Assembly: GCA_905183005.1 (NCBI GenBank)
Contig: CAJJDO010000012.1
Location: forward strand, 826,846-890,845
DNA from: Paramecium pentaurelia
Taxonomy: Eukaryota; Ciliophora; Oligohymenophorea; Peniculida; Parameciidae
Length of the DNA stretch: 64,000 bases
Reading direction: 5' to 3'
The position numbers and the translations under genes were made by a program. Shown piece after piece: positions 38,701 to 50,899 of the stretch (position 1 is the first letter of the stretch; every line of letters starts with the position of its first letter). Below the pieces are notes generated by a model. It was not told the origin of the DNA and did not search any database. It saw only the letters and a list, made by a program, of their open reading frames with translations.

Positions 38701-39146
38701 TAATTGTTAATTAGATTAAAAAATATCTTAGGGTAGGAAAAGAAAATTATTGATTATTTAAATAATTATTTCTTGAACATCTAGTCGTAAATTTTTAATA
38801 AAAGTTTATTTGTTTATTAATTAACAAATTTTTATATAAAATTTTCAATAAGTACTGATATTAGTGGTATTATTATTGTATATTATTTACATATTAAAAT
38901 AAGTGACATCTTGTTTAAATAACTCTAAAAATAATTGAAAATAATAATTAGATTCAAATTTAATAATCAGTTTGATTAATTGATAAAGAATTCCATAGAC
39001 TTATCCAAAATAATATATAAATTATGGATTAAGGTCCTTTTTAGTTGAAAATTTGAAAGATCATCTTTTATCCAATATTTAAGATTTTGTAATCTTAAAG
39101 TGTCCAAATAAAGTATTATTTTTATATCTAAATAATATTAAAGAAG
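38701..39146. other. AT-rich spacer, no gene seen
   Basis: Between the frame-broken remnant and the zinc-finger gene there are only short frames in all readings and many homopolymer runs. It may hold an unseen upstream exon of the zinc-finger gene. Confidence 0.5.
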
Positions 39147-39533
39147 ATGATTTAAGAAAAAATTGATAATGAATTAGATGATGAAATGATCTAAAAAATT
39201 GAGTAAGCATTTAGAAGCTGCATTGAAAGAATTAGATGGAAAAAGAAGAAGTTTGAAGATTTAAAAGAAAAAATGGATGAGAAAAATCTTATTATAAATT
39301 TTTTTGAAAAAGGTAAATATTCTTTAAAGTCTATTTCTATAGGTTAGGATGGAGAATACAAAACGAGGAGAGGAAATTATCGAATTTAGAAAGGTAAAAC
39401 AAGAAAATATGAATGTTAAGTTTGTAAAAAAACCTATGATAAATATCAATAACTTGGAGGACATTTAAGGAAAGGTCATCCTAAATCTGAAATTTTAGAA
39501 TTTGGTTCGATGAATTAACATGAAGAAGAATGA
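39147..39533 (+). CDS. Single C2H2 zinc-finger protein with QxLGGH core
   Basis: Small protein of ~118 residues after removal of a 30-nt intron. The N-terminal half is a charged helix (MIQEKIDNELDDEMIQKIEQ). The C-terminal half has one classical finger, YECQVCKKTYDKYQQLGGH followed by LRKGH: Cys-x2-Cys-x12-His-x4-His. The finger helix reads QQLGGH, close to the QALGGH signature of plant EPF/SUPERMAN-type zinc fingers. An acidic tail ends HEEE. It probably binds DNA or RNA. The start may lie further upstream in an unresolved exon. Confidence 0.7.
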
Positions 39534-39965
39534 AAAAAATTATACATAGATTTAAAAATATTTTTCCAAAATATTGATAATTATCACTTTATATCAATGT
39601 GCTATATATTTTCCTAGTCATTAGTGGGAAATTTTTCAAAAAAAAAATGGATAATATTCTTTTTTATAGAAGGTTAATTCATAATAAAAAAAAATATTTC
39701 ATTTTAATAAAATTTATTGTTTTAAAATTAAGTTTAAAATTTTTCTATTTTCTAGACTAGAAAAAAAAGAAATTTTAATTATATTAGATTAATTTTTTAA
39801 GTCAGATGGCTGTTGTTAGTTTTTTTAATTTAGAAAAGATTTTAGTTTACTTTTTTACAATTCTTTTGGTCATCATTTGAAAATAAAAAAAAATCTATAT
39901 AATAGAAAATATAATTTTAATCTTTAAGCAGTAAAGAATGAGATTCTTTATTAAAATTCAATATT
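39534..39965. other. AT-rich spacer, no gene seen
   Basis: 432 bp of A/T runs between the zinc-finger gene and the broken gene at 39966. No frame longer than a few dozen codons and no structured element noticed. Confidence 0.6.
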
Positions 39966-42696
39966 ATGAATTCAAACTAATTTGTAAAACTCAAGAATGA
40001 TTTAGATCCAGCCACTTAAATTTTAGAATCTTAGTAATGTTATTTTGTAATTGCTATCTTAATAAAATATTATGGAATAATTATAGGAATGTGATTATAT
40101 GATAATATTGAAGGATCCAATAAAAAATGAAAAAAGCTATATTAAATATGTAGAAGAATTAGAAGGTAGATCAGATACGTTCTATAGAATAAATTTGGGT
40201 GTAATTTTAATTAATTAACTAAATACTAAAATAAGTTTTCATAATGGTACATTTTAAGGAAAAGAGTATTTCACTTGTCTAGAAGGTCATGTTTTATTTA
40301 TTACAAGAAATCATTAAAAAATAACAATTATTACAAGAGATGTAAATAACTAAAATAGGAATATGTGATATTTTAGAAAATTGACAAAAATGGTAAAAGA
40401 TGAACCTAAACAATAAAAATTAAAGACAAGTGCCAGTTCAGCTGCTGTTGTTTAAAAATCATTACCATAAACCTAAAATTAATAAGGAAGTAATAAGACT
40501 TCCAAGTAAGCAATTCTGAAGCCACAAATCAATAATTATAAAAACAAGTAAGTTAATTACAATTTGAAAAAGGATTGAGAAGATGACAGAAAAATTAATG
40601 AAGTAGGATGATCTTATTGAAGTCTAAGAAATTAGATTAAAGCACTTAATGAAGATAAAAATTGGATTAAGAATTAATCTAAACTTTATTAGATGTAAAT
40701 AATTCTTTGGAAAACATTGAATGATATGTAATTAAATAAGATTAAGCTAATGCTTAGATTAATAATAATTAAAATGATTTATAAGATAAAGATTAAAAGT
40801 AAAATTTGCTTAATTAAATAAATAAGTTGATTAATAAAGATTAGAAGAGGATAATAATTAAAATGAACAAAAATCTATAACATTTTTTGATGAAATCAAT
40901 CTTAAGAATTAAGAATTAAGAATTATTATTGTAATAAAGAAATACTTATAAAAAGTATAAAATAGCATTAAATAATATAGATAAGAAATTAAATAGCATA
41001 GGAATTATAATTTATAAATCATTACCATATGATTATTGTAAAAAAACTAAGATTTAATTTCTTAGAGCCAGTTATTTTCTTAAGAAAATTAAATGAAAAG
41101 TCATTATTATTAGCAAATGAATTCTTATTATAATTAGAAAATTATTTGATGCATTTATTAAAGAGGGATTATAAGATTTAGGATTTTGGACGTTAAATCC
41201 TCATAAATCACTTTATTAGTTAAGTGATTTGTGTATTATATTCATAATATATCTATAAAATTAAACGGATAGAGAATCTTCAGAGAAAGTAGCTAGAAAT
41301 AGAATTTTTCTAAATTAATTCAAAATTGCAGATACTTTGGTTGCTATTATATCTAGTGTGTAAAATCAAATATCAGCACTTAACTCTCTTTATCAGAATT
41401 ATAATTGCATTTTAAAGAATTAATGATGATCTAAATAATCTTGAAATTCAGGAAGGGGCAATGATTGAATCATTGTTAAATCAAATAATATTTAAATATA
41501 ATTATTCTGTCTTTAATTTTAAAGTTATTGTTAATTAATGGAATGCTACAACTCTATAAACAATAATTGTTGATTAATTTATTGATACATGAATATAAAG
41601 ATGTAAGGAACTATCCAAATAATAACATTATCGAAGATAATTTTTGGGAGGATACTTTAATAGAAAGAATGAAAAATTCTCAGAATCAATAAACTATATG
41701 TAACAGTTATTGTAATCAGATTTGAATAAGTTAGAGTTACATTAGTATTAATCATATATTTCATGTTAAGGAGATTTAGTATCATAATCATATAGAGATA
41801 GGTGTGTATCTATTGTTAATTTGTTAAATTAAATAAATCAGCAATTTGAAAAGAATAAAATATTAATGATAATTTCTATCAAATAAGCCAACTTAACTTT
41901 TTAATCCATAAACATCTCTTTGAGCATAATGGTAGAAAGAACTAAAATCATAATTATCTGATATTTCTTATACTATTGAATCTAAAAAAAGATTAAAAGA
42001 AGATTTGTAAAAGTTAAAATAAGAAAAATCTCAAATATATTCTGATTGTGTGGCTTTGCTTAAAAATAAGGAGGCTTTAGAAAATAAAGTTGTTGATTTA
42101 TAAATTAAAGCAAATAGAGTATAAGTTCTAGAAAATGAAAAACAAAGACATTTGGAGAAGATTAAAGGATTTAATGAAGCTTCAGAATTAACAAGAAAAG
42201 AAATTGATAATCTAGAAATAAATTGAAGGAGAATGAAGAAATAAGAAAACAGTTAGAAGAGCAAATTTTATTGTACCAATTATAATAACCTAAAAATTCC
42301 TTTTTGGATTAACCTTAAGAAAGAAATATTAGAAAGAATTGCACTCTATTGATCCAATCATCCAAAAATTTAGATTTTGAGAGTAATTTTAATCTATTTT
42401 AAGAATTGACTATAAATAAACGAATTAAAGCAGTATTATGAAAGGAGAATCAATAATAAAAGTTATATAAATTGATAGATGAAATACTTTCAATAACTTC
42501 ATAAAATGAAAAACCTTAGATAGAACAAAAATTATTATAAATAAGGAAATTGAAAATGAAATAGTTAAAAAGTATGGCTTAGAATGATAAGTTTGATGCC
42601 AGAAATTAAGCTGCAAAATTCTATGTAAAATAAAGTGGAATTAAAATTACAAACACAGTTTTGATGGATACTTTATAAGCTATTATAGCAAATTGA
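39966..42696 (+). pseudogene. Large coiled-coil gene broken by several frameshifts
   Basis: Begins MNSNQFVKLKNDLDPATQIL and holds long protein-like stretches that keep changing frame: DTFYRINLGVILINQL and GKEYFTCLEGHVLFITRN (40080-40330), KTSASSAAVVQKSLPQ (40425-40470), EGLQDLGFWTLNPHKSLYQL (41160-41220), GDLVSQSYRDRCVSIVNLL (41770-41830), and a coiled coil KKRLKEDLQKLKQEKSQIYS (41980-42060). Some joins can be explained by micro-introns (for example 20 nt near 41700), but the joins near 40350, 41420, 41540, 42225 and 42440 cannot. The last stretch ends at TGA 42694-42696. Either a recent pseudogene or a region of poor base calls; the mixture over 2.7 kb favours decay. Confidence 0.5.
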
Positions 42697-42734
42697 AAAT
42701 ATGAGTAAAATAAAATATTATAATATATAAAAAG

Positions 42735-43046
42735 TCATTATAATCTTCTATTATAGGTTTGTTTTAAAATTGACCTTTTATTTTATGAAGTCTGATTGTT
42801 TTCTGAGTCAAGACAAGGGTTCATCCATCCAATATTTGATATCCCTTTACATTTTAATACTTATCTCTTGATATAAGTTACTTCTGTATTTGGATGATAA
42901 TTTAGTACAATAAGAAGTTCGTTAAAAGTAATTTCTTTACTACTTCCCTCAAGAATCTAGGGCTCTTCTTCATCTAGTGTTGATTTTTGAAGAAGATTCA
43001 AAGGGGTGGGTTTTAAAATTTTCCATGGTGGTGAATATGAATTCAT
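42735..43046 (-). CDS. Small hypothetical protein, 103 residues
   Basis: Uninterrupted frame from ATG at 43046 to TGA at 42735: MNSYSPPWKILKPTPLNLLQ at the start, then STLDEEEPQILEGSSKEI and NELLIVLNYHPNTEVTYI. The composition is that of a real protein, with no long repeats. It ends LKQTYNRRLQ. No known domain; the HPNTEVTYIKRQVL segment could bind a partner or nucleic acid, but this is not testable by eye. It lies alone between the broken gene and the reductase gene, with 171 bp of divergent spacer. Confidence 0.6.
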
Positions 43047-43217
43047 TAATAATACAATTTATTATAATCACCAAATAAGATATGGATTTAAAGTTTATAC
43101 TATGAATTAAATTCATGTTATTTTATGAAATTTTACAATTTAATATCATAAGGATGATATTTATAATATAAAAAAGTTTATATGTTTATAAATAAATTTA
43201 ATTAAAATAAATTAGAA

Positions 43218-43708
43218 ATGAATCAGCCAAATAAAGTATAGGAATATGAAAAAGTTCTTGACCTACTTGAACACTTCCTAAAAAAATATTAAAATTTAGG
43301 TAGGAATGCCATTGAAACTTCGATTGTCAGTCTTTTAAAAAATAATATTAGTGGATTATTTTTTGTAGGATTTTATGAAGTTATTGATGGTATAATATCA
43401 ATTCTATATTAGAAAATTATCTTGAAGTTGGTCCATATTAAAGTACTATATTGGCAACACCAAGAATAGAAAAAGGGAAGGGATAATGTGGATAATGTTG
43501 GGCTGAAGGAAAAGTTCAGATTCAAGAAGATGTGAAGGTTTGTTAAAATTACATAGCTTGTGATAATGAAACACAAAGTGAAATTGTTATTCCAGTGATA
43601 AAAAATGGAGTTGTGTAAAGTGTTTTAGATATTGATTCAGAACACTTGTCACGATTTGACGAAGTCGATTCTAAGTATTTATAAAGAATAGTTGAGTATT
43701 TAATTTGA
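43218..43708 (+). CDS. Free methionine-(R)-sulfoxide reductase (GAF-domain fRMsr)
   Basis: Reduces the R-epimer of free methionine sulfoxide with thioredoxin as electron donor. 155 residues after a 23-nt intron. Family blocks: NISGLFFVGFYEV, LEVGPYQSTILATPRIEKGK followed by GQCGQCWAEGKVQ, then CQNYIACDNETQSEIVIPVI and VLDIDSEHLSRFDEVDSKYL. The catalytic Cys region IACD and the upstream GxCG cysteine are both present, so it should be active. The enzyme is found in bacteria and unicellular eukaryotes and is absent from animals. The P5A ATPase gene starts 14 bp after its stop. Confidence 0.92.
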
Positions 43709-43722
43709 TAAAATATTAATTA

Positions 43723-46700
43723 ATGACTTTTTCCTTTGAGTTATTGAATTTGAGACCAACACTAATGAGATTTGATATTTGGCCTTTTGTCATTGGTTAT
43801 TTGGCTCTGTACTCTTGGTGGAGTACATTAGATGAAGAAGCTCCAGTTGAAACAAATCCATTAATGGAAAAAATAAATAAAGCCACATTCTAAGGAGCTG
43901 AGAGTACATTTTATCTTATTATGTAGTTTATAATGATGAAGTATATTATGAATCAATGGAAAATATTTATGCTAGATTAACTTTTATAGGATTAGTGTTT
44001 TTTCATTCATTAACATATATGAGTTCGTTTTGGTCTGTGTAGATGAAGTCTAAAATTAGATATTATTCAGGGGGGAACAAACTCAGTTTGAATAATGTTA
44101 AAAATTACAAATTTTGCAAAATCTAATTTGTTAAACAACAAAAATCTTATAGTGATATAGTGACAATACATTCTGATTAAACAAATAAATATTGGATCTA
44201 TTTTATGGAAAACAAGTATTTTTATGATGAGACAAAAGAATCATTTATAAGATTGAAACCAAATGTTAAATTTAATTTAAAGAATTTAGAAAATCATGAA
44301 AAATTAGAAGAATACGAAAAGAATTCCTTACTTATACCAATGAAGAAATTCAATGAAGTGTTAAAAGAGTAATTAATGGAACCATTTTCATTCTTTCAAA
44401 TATTTAGTGTTTCCTTATGGTTATTAGATGAGAGTAGGATTTATGCTCTATTTACATTATCTATGCTTTTTGTTACATCCTGTACGGTAGTTATACAAAG
44501 AATGAAAACAATGTTGACTCTTAGATAAATGAAATTAAATCCACAATTAATTACTGTATACCGCAAAAAATAATGGATAAAGATTTCCTCTGAATTATTA
44601 GTTCCTGGTGATATAGTAATATTATAAACAGCAGAATAAATCAAACCTGCTGCTAAAGAAAATAATAATGATGATGAACAATTTTTAAGATAGTAGATTC
44701 CATTTTCACAACATTTACCACCTAAATTATTTTAAGTTGAAACCATGAATGTAGACTCTTACAAATCTGTTCCATGTGACATACTATTATTAAATGGTTA
44801 GGTAGTAGTTAATGAATCCATGTTAACTGGTGAAAGTGTTCCATAAGTTAAGGAAGGAATCAATTAACATTAAAATGAATAATTGGATATCAAAAATAAA
44901 CATAAATCAAATGTTATATTTTGTGGAACTGAAATCATTCAATTATAAGGTAATACACAATATCCATCTCATATCAATAATGATTAAAAGCAATCTCATT
45001 GTTTAGGTTTAGTATTAAGAACAGGATTTGATACTGCAAAAGGTAAGTTGATAAAGACTGTATTTTACAATAATGAAAATGCAAATGTTAAATAAACAGA
45101 TGGACTATTTATAGTAGTAGTTTTACTTATCTTTGCCTTAAGTGCAAGTGCATATGTTTTAATGAATGGACTTTAAGAAGAATCTAGAAATAAAAATAAA
45201 TTATTTATACGATGTATATTAATTGTAACTACTGTTGTTCCACCTGAATTGCCTATGATTTTATCAATAGCTGTTAATTAATCTTTAGCGTTATTATAAT
45301 TGCGAAAGATCTTTTGTACAGAACCTTTCAGAATTCCATTGGCTGGAAAAGTTGAGGTTTTGGCTTTTGATAAAACAGGTACATTAACTAATGATACTTT
45401 GGTGTTCTCTGGAATTGTAGATAATTGTATTAATAGAAGTTCAAAGTCTAAAAGTGATTGTTCCTTATATTGCTAATAAATTTTGGCAGGATGTCACCAA
45501 TTAATATATGCTGATAATAAATTGTAAGGTGATCCAATTGAACTCTTATTTTTTTAATAAAATAATCAATGGAATTATTAAACATAACAGAAGTATGCTT
45601 AAAATAAGGATTTAGGCCTATCACTTTATTAATAATAAGTATTCTCATTCAAAAGTGATTTAAAAAGAATGAGCACTGTCGTATAGGTTGATTAGAAGGG
45701 TCAAAGACATTATAGACTATTAGTTAAAGGTGCTCCTGAAGCATTATAATAACTATTTTAAGAAGTCCCAGATGAGTATGAATACTGTTATTAACATTAT
45801 TCAAATTTAGGATATAGAGTCCTATGTTTGGCAGACAGAGAAATTGAATAATATGAGAATTAAGAGAGGGAAGAATTAGAAAAGAATTTAGTATTCCGCG
45901 GATTTCTAATATGTGAATCTCCATTAAAGACTGACACTCAATAATGGATCCAAAAATTCAAATCAAGTTATTTTCAACCAATCATAATTACAGGAGATAA
46001 TTTACTTACTGCAATTGCAGTAGGTAAATAATTAAAATTAAATGATAATTAAAAAACTTATATTTTAGATTATCATGATAATAACTATGTATTAATTGAA
46101 CATGGTACTAAAAATACAAAAGTATTGAATAATTTAGAAAAAGAAATCACAAAATCAGAAGGTATGTTGTGTATATCTTCATCAATTATGGAAAAATTAA
46201 TAGATTAAAATCTAATAAAATTGATAATACACTTTTCTATATTTGCAAGAATGTCACCAAAATAAAAAGAAACTATTGTTATTCAGTTTAAAAAGCAAGG
46301 TAAAGGTGTATTGATGTGTGGAGATGGTACAAATGATGTTGGAGCATTAAAGAAGGCAGATGTTGGAATAGCCTTAGTTACAAATTAGGGAGAAGAATAG
46401 AAAGAAGAGGATGAAGAGGAGGAAGAGAGAATTGCAAACTTATCATTTACAGAATAAATGTAATAAGTTAAAAAATAGTAAGAAGAGTTAAGAAAGAAAA
46501 TGAGTGAAGCTAAAGGAGATAAGGAGAAGATGAAAAATATTGCTAATTAACATATGCAATAATAAGCAGCTGGATTGTTTGATATGGGACCAAGTTATAA
46601 ATTTGGTGATGCTTGTATTGCTGCCCCTTTTACATCAAAAATGTCAACAAGTATTAGATGTGTTCATACTATTCTAAAATAAGGAATCTGTACTTTAGTG

Positions 46701-47397
46701 ACTACAATTTAAACTTATAAGATTATGGCATTATAAAGTGTATTAAATGCATATTCTTTAAGTGCTTTACATATGTAATCATTGAAAATGAGTGAAACTT
46801 AGATGACTTTAATGGGAATCTTAGGTGCTGCATATTATTTTTGTTATTCTTCTGCTAAACCTTAAAGAAACTTATCTAAAATAAAACCAAGTTTTTCAAT
46901 TTTTGAATTTTCATTTTTCATTTCATTAACACTCTAAGTCATTTTGCATGTATGGTCTATGCACTATGCCATTCATCATATAGCCATGCCAAATATGACT
47001 GAATTAGAAAAGGAAATAAAAAACGATACTGAATTTAAACCTACATTTTTGAATACAACAGTGTTTTTGTTACAATTATTGCAATAAAGTTGCATATTTT
47101 TATTTAATCATCCTGGAGAACCGCATATGCAAAAGATTAATGTGAAATCTAAATTTTTCAAAAGCTTAGTAAAAAGTTTTAATTATATTTTTTTAGTTTA
47201 TTCCTCTTGTTTTGTGTATAATATCAGCATTTAACTATAGTGAAATGTTGAATTCTTATCTTGAACTAACATTTCCATCAAGTGAAGAACCAAGTGTACA
47301 ATTAACTATGTTGTGTGTATTTGTCACAATAACTAATTGGTTAATTGAAAAAGGAACCAAAACATTGAAATATAAAAAATGGTATGGATTTATATGA
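43723..47397 (+). CDS. P5A-type P-type ATPase (ATP13A1/Spf1-like)
   Basis: ER-membrane ATPase that removes mis-inserted transmembrane helices. ~1,207 residues after two introns: one of 23 nt near 43910 and one of 28 nt near 47168 that joins the last exon (PLVLCIISAFNYSEMLNSYL). P-type core: TGES in NESMLTGESVPQVKE, PPELPM (the P5A-specific fourth-helix motif), phosphorylation site FDKTGTLTND, KGAPEAL, PIIITGDNLLTA and CGDGTNDVGALKKADVGIAL. P5A-type segments FRGFLICESPLK and PCDILLLNGQ are also clear, as is the N-terminal FDIWPFVIGYLALYSWW membrane region. An acidic insert follows the hinge. No key residue is missing. Confidence 0.94.
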
Positions 47398-47520
47398 TAA
47401 TGAGTTTGCATAAAATATTTTAATTACAAAAAATATTTAGATTTCTTATAATACTATCTTTTATAATTTCATTAGTATTTTGGATAGAAAAATAAATAAA
47501 GAATTTAGTTGTTTTAATTA

Positions 47521-48442
47521 ATGGATAATTTAGCATAACTTGAAGCATTAGAAAGTGCTGCACCAGAATAGACTGCTAAAGATAAGACTATGACTCCTGT
47601 ATTTGGAAACGAATTAGTTCGCTCTAATTCAAGTCCTAAAGTATAACCTTTAAGTGGAAAACCATTCAAAATTGGAGTAATCTACATAATAATCATTAAG
47701 ATTTGTGGTGGTCACTCTTCCGGAAAAGCCTTATTAACAGAAAAATTAATGGATGAACTATAATAATTAGGGTTTTTAGTTAATGTAGTTAAATAAGATA
47801 ATTTTGATGTTGATAGTAATGATTTTGACAATTAGTAATTAATGATTAATCATTTAAGTAAGTAGAATTCTGATATTCTCAATAATGTTCCTTATGTTAA
47901 TAATTAGGATTATTAAAAATTTCTGGTATTAATTTATGCTAAGTTTTAGTCAACAGCCATCAATACTCTTTTAACTACTAGAGACAAGAATGTAATCATT
48001 ATTGAAGGAACTTTAATTTTGTATGACAGACAACTAAGAGATTTGCTTGATTTAAAGATATTCTTGCATCATGATTAAGATGTGAGATTATCAAGAAAAA
48101 GTATTATAAACTATTATCATTTTAGTCTATAAGGAAGTGTGTGCAAAAGGTAAAGATGTGGAAAAAGTCATTCACAATTATTTAAATAGATTAAAGCCAC
48201 TTTATGAATCAATAATTAAGCCTACAGAATAGTATGCTGATATTATTATACCAAAATTTGGAGGAGAATTCTCCTTAAAACCATAAGAATATTAGGGTGC
48301 AACATAAATATAAGCGGGTTTTGGCTAAGTTAATCCAAATTTCTTAAATTTGCTAATAAAGATTGTAAAGGCAAATATTTTAGGAGGTGATAAAGTTGAT
48401 AAACTTGAAAAACTTGATAAGACTTAAACAAGTACAAAATGA
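47521..48442 (+). CDS. Uridine/cytidine-kinase-like protein with altered P-loop
   Basis: ~290 residues after introns of 24 and 25 nt. A polar ~50-residue N-terminus precedes a uridine-kinase-like core: FKIGICGGHSSGKALLTEKL (P-loop), NVVKQDNFDVD (equivalent of the YYDDFYR strand), NVIIIEGTLILYDRQLRDLL, KIFLHHDQDVRLSRK, and LKPLYESIIKPTEQYADIII followed by PKFGG, the closing UCK block. The Walker A Ser/Thr after GK is Ala (GHSSGKAL), and the catalytic acidic strand is degenerate. The protein may therefore not phosphorylate nucleosides and may have a regulatory role; the fold call itself is firm. Confidence 0.82.
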
Positions 48443-48546
48443 ATTAAAAATGTATTAATTATAATAATTAATCTATAATTCTATAGTTTATTAGATGCAT
48501 TTATTGCATTATAAAATTAATATTTTCTTTGAGTATTTATACTTAA

Positions 48547-49095
48547 ATGATAAAAAATTATTATAAACAGTCTAGGTAATAATCATACTTATAAACCTAA
48601 AAAAAAGCTTCAGAATTTAATTGCAATTAAAAATCTAAATCAAAATCTCCAGGTCCTATTAGGTAAAAGAATTAACCAAAATAATCTAATTCAAATATTA
48701 AATCAAAATATAAAATGGCAACAGGAGAGTTAAAATATTTTTAGGAATGCTTTCCAGATGAATATACAATATTTTCAATAAATAATGAAATTTACTTTTA
48801 AAAGGATATTATTAATTGTAAGTAGAAGGATTCACAACTTAATACAACTTTAGAAGGTTCATCAGATGAGGATCAAACTAAACTGTAAGAATTCACTCTC
48901 TAGACATCATTCAATCCTGCAAACTTTACTTAGTATCAGTATAGCTCTCGTTTTGCTTATTCTAATAGAGAAAAAATATTCGAAGAGAGAAAAACATCTT
49001 TAAGTAGTTCTTAAAAAATATTTAGGTCCTTTGTAACGAAGCTTATACAGTAGACACAATAGTTAATTACAAAGTAGCAAAAGGAAAATATTTGA
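48547..49095 (+). CDS. Hypothetical protein, C-terminus unresolved
   Basis: The frame starts MIKNYYKQSRQQSYLQTQKK, with a second possible start at MATGELKYFQECFPDEY, and runs ~180 codons to TGA at 49093. It includes TSFNPANFTQYQYSSRF and SNREKIFEERKTSLSSS. From about 49020 on a different frame looks at least as protein-like (NEAYTVDTIVNYKVAKGKYL, loosely chromodomain-like), and further fragments (NIIALLILQSKSENVSQLF) follow to about 49480. So the true 3' end is uncertain and the gene could be longer or partly decayed. No domain assigned. Confidence 0.45.
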
Positions 49096-49531
49096 TTGAA
49101 TATTATTGCATTACTAATACTGCAATCGAAATCAGAAAATGTATCATAATTATTTACATAAGTGTTTCAATATATAAACTCTGAAATATTTTATATCTAT
49201 TGAAATCTCCTTTTATTCAGTCTTTAATATCAGCAAATTTTCTATGAACATATTTTGTTTAATAAGTAGTAATAGAGAAGAATTCATTTAATTTAATCTA
49301 TCAATTCTTGTGATAATTTTTTATTCTAATAAATAGTCATATAAAGATTATTATTAAGATATAATAATAATAATTTAATAGATTTAAAAAATTAAGTGAA
49401 TTTAGCAATTTATCATCATAAGATTGCTTAAGAATATTTGATAGACAAAATTACCTAGATCCAAAATAAAGGCTTATGTTGCATTCTATAATAGTTCATT
49501 TATATGATTTATATATATATATAATAATAAT
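49096..49531. other. Unassigned stretch with coding-like fragments
   Basis: Short open stretches in shifting forward frames (IIALLILQSKSENVSQLF; NLAIYHHKIAQEYLIDKITQ near 49390-49450) suggest the remains of the 3' part of the upstream gene. No single model fits. Confidence 0.35.
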
Positions 49532-49873
49532 TCATTTTGGATTGCTTTTTTTAACAAATTTTTTAGCAATTCTTTTTCTAATTTTTACAATCTGAGATTT
49601 TGATTCTGAGTGACATTGTGATTAACTCTTTTATTCAAATTTCAAATTTAATGGAACAGTTCGTTTGTAAAGAACTTAAAACTTACATGTTTGTTAGCGA
49701 GTGGATTTAATTTCAGTATCACTAAAAGAAACTGGCTATATAGTTCTTAGATGGTTAGGCTTGAATTAATTATTTAAATTTTCAAATTCATCCTCTAAAA
49801 ATTTAGTTTTATGTAGACGTTGTTAGAGAGATTCAACTTCTAATCTATCTTAGTAATAATTATCCTAATCCAT
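49532..49873 (-). CDS. Small basic hypothetical protein, 113 residues
   Basis: Uninterrupted frame from ATG at 49873: MDQDNYYQDRLEVESLQQRL, KTKFLEDEFENLNNQFKP, QPVSFSDTEIKSTR, and a strongly basic end IVKIRKRIAKKFVKKSNPK. An N-terminal short coiled coil plus a polybasic tail suggests a nucleic-acid- or membrane-binding adaptor, by inference only. It starts 45 bp downstream of the START gene stop on the same strand. Confidence 0.6.
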
Positions 49874-49917
49874 TACAATTAATCAAAATTAAATAAAAAA
49901 AATATTAAAAAATTTCA

Positions 49918-50792
49918 TCATTGATTAAAATGATCACGATATCTTTTAACCATTTTTTTTATTTCATTTTTGCTTGCTTACTTTGTCATAACAGGCTTTA
50001 ATTTCAATTTCATGTTACATTCAGAATAAGTTGTTATCATAATTTTATTGTCCTCAATTTACTTGATTTGATTCCCACTTAATAATAACAGAGCCCTAGT
50101 ACATTGTTTTGGAGGTAATTCTCTAAATTAATAAATATTATAACTTACTAAGGTTGAAAATGATCAACATTTATAGATTTGGAAATCTCTATACAATCAT
50201 CTCCCTTTCTATCAGTATATTTAATATATAAAAAGTCTCTTGGGTCCATAAACATAATCTTTTTATATCTTAGATAATTGATCTAAAAATTTATATCTTC
50301 ATAATGTTTCTCAAAAGCATCAATACTATTATCCATTTATTTTTATAATTGTAAATCCTTCATGAATTCTATGTAGGAGTCAATAGATGTATTCAAAGTA
50401 TATGTGTATTTCATTATACCAATCTGAAATTTTTCAGAAGTCTCAACATATTTAATCCAAAAATTGAAGTCTTCATCTTTCTCTAACAATTCAAACCCAT
50501 CCATTTTATCAATCACTTAGGTAAATACAACCACTGCTCTTTCTCCAATTTCCTTAATTAATTCACTTTAAGAAAATGAGATATGAGGAATATCATCTAT
50601 AAATTATCGAATTGTTTCTTCGTCAATTAATTATTCACAATCTTAAAAATTTGCTTTATTTTCAAATTCTTCTATTTTATTTTCAGGATTCTAAATGAAT
50701 GAGTCTTCATGAGCTCCTAAATACAGTCTCTACCCATATTTACTTAACTCAGCATTCATATTGCTTTCAATGTCTCTGCTTACACTCTCCAT
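49918..50792 (-). CDS. START-like lipid-binding domain protein
   Basis: ~282 residues after a 26-nt intron. The N-terminus is acidic and helical (MESVSRDIESNMNAELSKYG). A StAR-related lipid-transfer-like fold follows: DKMDGFELLEKDEDFNFWIK, EFMKDLQLQKQMDNSIDAF, YKKIMFMDPRDFLYIKYTDR (the conserved RDF-x-Y strand), DDCIEISKSINVDH, PPKQCTRALLLLSGNQI and MITTYSECNMKLKLKPVM. The order and strand pattern are typical of START proteins, with the last helix KNEIKKMVKRYRDHFNQQ. No membrane segment; a soluble lipid carrier is likely. Ligand unknown. Confidence 0.82.
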
Positions 50793-50899
50793 CTAATAGC
50801 TCTTCTCTACATTCTCTACTCTGGTGTACTTGAAGATATTTAAACATCTTATGAATAATTACCTAATACATTAACATATTCTTAACATAATAAAAATTA

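Noticed and set aside
48990..49130. Chromodomain in the frame AYTVDTIVNYKVAKGKYL
   Set aside because: Only the first two strands are suggestive; the aromatic WKGY segment and TWEP are missing and the frame does not join the upstream exon.
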